Assembly (NCBI GenBank): GCA_020853025.1
Contig: JADYZP010000063.1
Location: 1-64,000, forward strand
Direction: 5' to 3'
Source of the DNA: Burkholderiales bacterium
GTDB lineage: Bacteria > Pseudomonadota > Gammaproteobacteria > Burkholderiales > Casimicrobiaceae
Length of the DNA: 64,000 nucleotides
Shown: positions 60,167 through 64,000 of the stretch, piece after piece
Layout: the number at the start of each line of letters is the position of its first letter
How positions within the stretch are numbered: the first letter of the stretch is position 1
Program-made: the position numbers and the translations under genes
Notes under the pieces: model-generated
Told to the model about the DNA's origin: nothing
What the model saw: only the letters and a program-made list of their open reading frames with translations
Databases searched by the model: none

Positions 60167-60718
60167 TCAGAGGCGCGACTTGCCGAATCCGCCGCTTGCC
60201 GCCGGCGCGCTGGCTGCAATGCCGTTGATACCGAACAGCGCGTTGGCGAGGCTCGATTCACGCTTGTAGAAACCTTCGGTATGGAAGGTTTCGGGAAGCC
60301 CAAAATGCTCGTAGTCGAGATGGTGCAGGAATTCGTGAACGACGGTGCGCAGGAACGAGCGGAAGGCGACCACCTGCCGCTTCTGCGCCGTGCGCATCCA
60401 CACCGAAATGCGCGCTGTCGCAACCTCCTCGTCGGGCTCGTACAAACCGTGCAGTTCGCCGTCCATGTCGGACGGTCGCACCGCCAGCACGCGGACATCG
60501 ACCGGCGGTACGGCGAAGCCGAAGACCAGTGTGTCGATCAGCGTTTGCGCGCCCTTCTGTACGGTCGCGCGGTGGCCTAGGGACAGGCCGTCGCCGATCG
60601 CCAGCACCGGTTGGGCTACGGCAATTCCCGGCGGCAGGTCGAGCGTGGCGATCGCGTCGCTGCGGCGATAGATTTCCTTCCGTGCGGGCGACAGGCGATC
60701 GTAGTAGGCGAAGCGCAT
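60167..60718 (-). CDS. Putative zincin-like metallopeptidase (HExxH)
   Basis: The 183-residue protein has no signal peptide. The motif [15 protein letters not shown] contains HExxH at residues 128-132. [13 protein letters not shown] follows, with His146 a plausible third ligand. I recall the combination HTEGF..RES from uncharacterised proteobacterial hypothetical proteins. The N-terminal half carries beta-rich text ([16 protein letters not shown]). The ATG at 60718 begins [14 protein letters not shown]. Function and substrate are unknown. It precedes the riboswitch, separated from the 42-residue gene by a terminator. Confidence 0.65.
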   Translation of the reverse strand: MRFAYYDRLSPARKEIYRRSDAIATLDLPPGIAVAQPVLAIGDGLSLGHRATVQKGAQTLIDTLVFGFAVPPVDVRVLAVRPSDMDGELHGLYEPDEEVATARISVWMRTAQKRQVVAFRSFLRTVVHEFLHHLDYEHFGLPETFHTEGFYKRESSLANALFGINGIAASAPAASGGFGKSRL

Positions 60719-60770
60719 AGGATGGATGGTGCGCGGACGACATGCGAACAATGATGCCAAGCGCCGCAAT

Positions 60771-60800
60771 AAGCAAAGGGCCGCGCGGTGGCGGCCCCTT
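60771..60800 (-). terminator. Rho-independent terminator after the small basic gene
   Basis: On the minus strand GGGGCCGC, a short loop and GCGGCCC form a very GC-rich stem followed by TTTGCTT. It lies about 28 bp beyond the stop of the 42-residue gene and before the zincin-like gene. Confidence 0.7.
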
Positions 60801-60828
60801 GCTACGCACGGCGGCGCAATCGCCCGAG

Positions 60829-60957
60829 TCAGTTCTTCTTGATCTTTTCGAGCATCTTGAAAATGCCCTTCGGCGCGCCGACGAACATGCGCTTGAAGGT
60901 CTTCGGCAGGCAGCGCCGCTCGAGGGTGTTGCGTCGGGTACGGGAACGTTCGGCCAT
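60829..60957 (-). CDS. Small basic protein, 42 residues
   Basis: The product begins MAERSRTRRNTLERRC and ends MLEKIKKN, with many Arg and Lys and a single Cys. GAGGAG lies 7 bp before the ATG, and a strong terminator follows the stop, which argues for a real transcription unit. The frame is open further upstream to 61014, but that part lacks a ribosome-binding site. I do not recognise a family. Basic composition suggests RNA or ribosome contact, but this is inference only. Confidence 0.6.
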   Translation of the reverse strand: MAERSRTRRNTLERRCLPKTFKRMFVGAPKGIFKMLEKIKKN

Positions 60958-61017
60958 GCGAGCTCCTCGGCTTGAAGTCGGGAAACGCGAATCACGCGCT
61001 TCCCGGGGAAACAAATG

Positions 61018-61572
61018 TCAGAAGGCCCAGTATTTTACGGGATTCCGGGCATTCCCGCCAGTCGAAGTCGAGCCGCCCGGCGCGCCATCGATGCCGACGG
61101 TTCCGAACAGGTTGGTGACCAGCGGTAGCGGTGGACCGATCGTCACGTCGTAACGAACGGCTCGCTCCGGTGCGGGTGGCGCTCCGGGAGGCGAAGTCCA
61201 GACGAATTCGAGTGTTCCGGCACCCGGCGGCCCGGCACGGAAGCGAAACGCCGTCGTCTCCGCAACGCCGACCAGTCCGGGCGCCTTGGGCGACGGCGTG
61301 TAGTCCGCGGCGCCGACCAGACTGAGATTGGGACTGCCCGACTTCAGCACCCAGCCATAACCGGTCGCGGGATCGGGCGGCAGGCTCACCACCAGCGCGG
61401 TGCCCGTGCGCAGCGTGACCGCTCCACCGTCGGGGGGCGCGGCGACCTCGTCGCGTTCGAGCGTGGCACAGCCGGCGGCGGCCAGCACGACGGCGGGCAG
61501 CACGACGGCGGGCAGCGAAGCCCGGACGACCTTGTCCAAAAAATCTGGGGCCGCAAATCGAAAGATATTCAT
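61018..61572 (-). CDS. Chagasin-like (inhibitor I42) lipoprotein
   Basis: The 184-residue protein has a lipoprotein signal peptide with Cys35 after AAAG. The mature part carries the chagasin/I42 pattern: LPPDPATGYGWVLKSG at about 64-79 (the NPTTGY-like loop), then GVAETTAFRFRAGPPGAGTLEFVW and RAVRYDVTIG. I42 proteins inhibit papain-family cysteine peptidases by inserting three loops. A tail of about 35 residues has no known match. The signal peptide contains a duplicated LPAVV encoded by a 15-bp tandem repeat. It lies between metK and the 42-residue gene on the same strand. Confidence 0.75.
   Translation of the reverse strand: MNIFRFAAPDFLDKVVRASLPAVVLPAVVLAAAGCATLERDEVAAPPDGGAVTLRTGTALVVSLPPDPATGYGWVLKSGSPNLSLVGAADYTPSPKAPGLVGVAETTAFRFRAGPPGAGTLEFVWTSPPGAPPAPERAVRYDVTIGPPLPLVTNLFGTVGIDGAPGGSTSTGGNARNPVKYWAF
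61483..61512. repeat. 15-bp tandem repeat, two copies, in the signal peptide of the chagasin-like gene
   Basis: Two perfect copies of CAGCACGACGGCGGG are followed by the first four bases of a third. On the coding strand they add LPAVV twice to the hydrophobic core, keeping the frame. Slippage here would lengthen or shorten the signal peptide by five residues. Confidence 0.85.
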
Positions 61573-61590
61573 GCCTCTCGCTCCTGTCGC

Positions 61591-62757
<1,167 letters not shown>

Positions 62758-62822
62758 TCCCACCTCATCGCTATTGTCCCGCTGCGCTCGCATGGCGCGC
62801 ATGGCGTGTCGCAAAAGCGTCG

Positions 62823-62828
62823 ATTCTA
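62823..62828 (-). promoter_or_regulatory. Candidate -10 box for metK
   Basis: TAGAAT followed by CG on the minus strand, 65 bp before the metK ATG. It fits the recurring pattern and the -35 is weak. No riboswitch fold was recognised in the leader. Confidence 0.4.
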
Positions 62829-62892
62829 GCAGTATGGACAGGCGCCTTCCCGGTCTGCCGCGCACGTTGGCAGGCAATGGCGGCGATTGGCG

Positions 62893-63894
62893 ATGACGCC
62901 GGCGATCGTGCAGCCGACGCCGGACGCCATCGCGCGCGCGGTCGACTGCCTGCGCCGCGGCGAATTGGTCGCATTCCCGACCGAGACCGTATACGGATTG
63001 GGTGCCGACGCCGGCAATCCCGACGCCGTGCGCGCGATTTTCGCGGCCAAGGGCCGGCCCGCCGACCATCCGGTGATCGTGCATCTGGCCGAAGCCGCCG
63101 CGCTTTCGCGATGGGCGCGCGACATCCCGGACGGCGCACAGCGTTTGGCGGATGCGTTCTGGCCGGGCCCGCTGACGCTGATCCTGCCACGCTCGATGCA
63201 GGCCGGCGACGTGGTCACCGGTGGCCAGGATCGCGTCGGCGTGCGCGTGCCTTCGCATCCGGTGGCGCACGCGCTGCTGCATGCGTTCGCGGCCGCGGGC
63301 GGCTCCGGAATCGCCGCGCCGTCGGCCAATCGCTTCGGCCGCATCTCGCCAACGACCGCGCGACACGTCGCCGACGACCTGGGCGCGCGCGTCGCGCTGA
63401 TCCTCGACGGCGGCGCCTGCACGGTGGGCATCGAAAGCACGATCGTCGCCTTCGGCGACGGTGCGCCGATGCTGCTGCGACCCGGAGGCATCCCGGCGCA
63501 GGACATCACCCGCGTGCTGGGCGAGACGCTGCGTACCGGCGATAAATCCGCGCCGCGCGCATCGGGAACGCTGGCTTCGCATTACGCGCCGCGCACGCCA
63601 GCGCGACTCGTCGACACCACGACGCTGTCGCGCGAACTGCGCTCGATCGCGCGGCCGGTCGCGGTGCTGGCGCGCACGGTCGCACGGCCGGCGGCAGCGC
63701 GCGACACGGCGTGGATCACCGCGGCGCCGGACGCGACCGACTACGCGCACGACCTCTACGCGAACCTGCGCGCGCTCGATGGCGGCAACGCCGCCGAAAT
63801 GCTGATCGAGGCGGTTCCCGACGACCCCGAGTGGCAAGCCGTGCGCGACCGGCTGCAGCGCGCGACTTGCGGCGACGACGACGACCGCGGCTGA
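62893..63894 (+). CDS. tsaC: L-threonylcarbamoyladenylate synthase (YrdC/Sua5 long form)
   Basis: The 333-residue enzyme makes threonylcarbamoyl-AMP for the t6A37 modification of tRNA. The YrdC domain holds [43 protein letters not shown] and [15 protein letters not shown]. The long form has a C-terminal Sua5 domain starting [12 protein letters not shown]. The ATG at 62893 is preferred to a TTG two codons upstream. It is divergent from metK, and the glycerate kinase gene follows. Confidence 0.95.
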   Translation: MTPAIVQPTPDAIARAVDCLRRGELVAFPTETVYGLGADAGNPDAVRAIFAAKGRPADHPVIVHLAEAAALSRWARDIPDGAQRLADAFWPGPLTLILPRSMQAGDVVTGGQDRVGVRVPSHPVAHALLHAFAAAGGSGIAAPSANRFGRISPTTARHVADDLGARVALILDGGACTVGIESTIVAFGDGAPMLLRPGGIPAQDITRVLGETLRTGDKSAPRASGTLASHYAPRTPARLVDTTTLSRELRSIARPVAVLARTVARPAAARDTAWITAAPDATDYAHDLYANLRALDGGNAAEMLIEAVPDDPEWQAVRDRLQRATCGDDDDRG

Positions 63895-63944
63895 CGTAGG
63901 GCCGCAGCGCCGCCACCCGTCACCGTACATTCGACCGCATCTTC

Positions 63945-64000
63945 ATGCTGCGCATCGTCCTTGCCCCGGATTCGTTCAAAGGCTCGCTCACCGCGGCCGA
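63945..64000 (+). CDS. Glycerate kinase, N-terminal fragment at window edge
   Basis: The visible 18 residues, MLRIVLAPDSFKGSLTAA, match the N-terminus of type II glycerate kinases (GlxK/GarK), which begin with IAPDSFKGSL. The rest lies outside the window. Assignment rests only on this motif. Confidence 0.75.
   Translation, partial: MLRIVLAPDSFKGSLTAA

Noticed and set aside
62758..63930. Long N-terminal extension of the metK frame
   Set aside because: It is antisense to tsaC, and MetK begins at the conserved [18 protein letters not shown]. The extension is a GC-driven open frame.

Overview
The window is about 67% GC chromosomal DNA. Its gene order points to a betaproteobacterium (Burkholderiales/Rhodocyclales-like): yggS-proC-yggT beside pilT-pilU, ubiE-ubiJ-ubiB, glnA-DUF4124-ntrB-ntrC, accB-accC-prmA-DUF3426, amgK-murU divergent from lptD-surA, and a DUF3460 gene. 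Almost all of it is core genome. The only mobile DNA seen is the tail of an IS91-type transposase cut by the left edge. I saw no CRISPR array, tRNA, rRNA or prophage.

Layout. 0.0-4.7 kb: transposase remnant, then a CoxE-like VWA protein and a MoxR ATPase separated by panE, an LprI-like protein and an acetyltransferase. 4.9-9.8 kb: SMP-30 lactonase and GH31 alpha-glycosidase running into pdxA-rsmA. 9.9-14.7 kb: yggS-proC-yggT-DUF167 facing away from the twitching ATPases pilT-pilU, with a sigma-54-type promoter before pilT. 14.8-19.7 kb: DUF971, ubiE, a Tim44-like membrane protein, ubiJ and ubiB (ubiquinone synthesis), then a conserved unknown. 20.0-23.9 kb: potABCD polyamine-type ABC transporter. 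23.9-30.6 kb: acetyltransferase, VanZ-like membrane protein, ferredoxin, hydrolase, RNA methyltransferase, DUF3460 and an 806-residue membrane-anchored putative glycosidase. 30.6-36.3 kb: surA and lptD (outer-membrane biogenesis) opposite amgK-murU (peptidoglycan sugar recycling). 36.3-42.6 kb: prlC, a secreted glutaredoxin, exonuclease III and an AlgI/AlgX-like O-acetylation pair. 42.6-47.6 kb: nitrogen control, ntrC, ntrB, DUF4124 and glnA, with a textbook NtrC enhancer plus sigma-54 promoter before glnA. 47.6-54.4 kb: DUF3426, prmA, accC, accB, TlpA, a stand-alone DsbD alpha domain, cutA, fxsA and lgt. 54.5-64 kb: ilvD, two lipoproteins, and a methyl-cycle group (metF, ahcY, metK). An S-adenosylhomocysteine riboswitch precedes ahcY-metF. 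A zincin-like protein, a 42-residue basic protein and a chagasin-like lipoprotein lie between ahcY and metK. The window ends with tsaC and the start of a glycerate kinase.

The clearest regulatory signals are the two sigma-54 promoters (glnA, pilT), the tandem NtrC sites 32 bp apart, the SAH riboswitch and a mirror-image pair of -10 boxes between lptD and amgK. The least explained proteins are the 806-residue Ig-plus-barrel protein, the DsbD alpha domain without its membrane domain, the HExxH protein, the chagasin-like lipoprotein and the orphan AlgI/AlgX pair. No wholly new multi-gene defence or mobile system could be supported.
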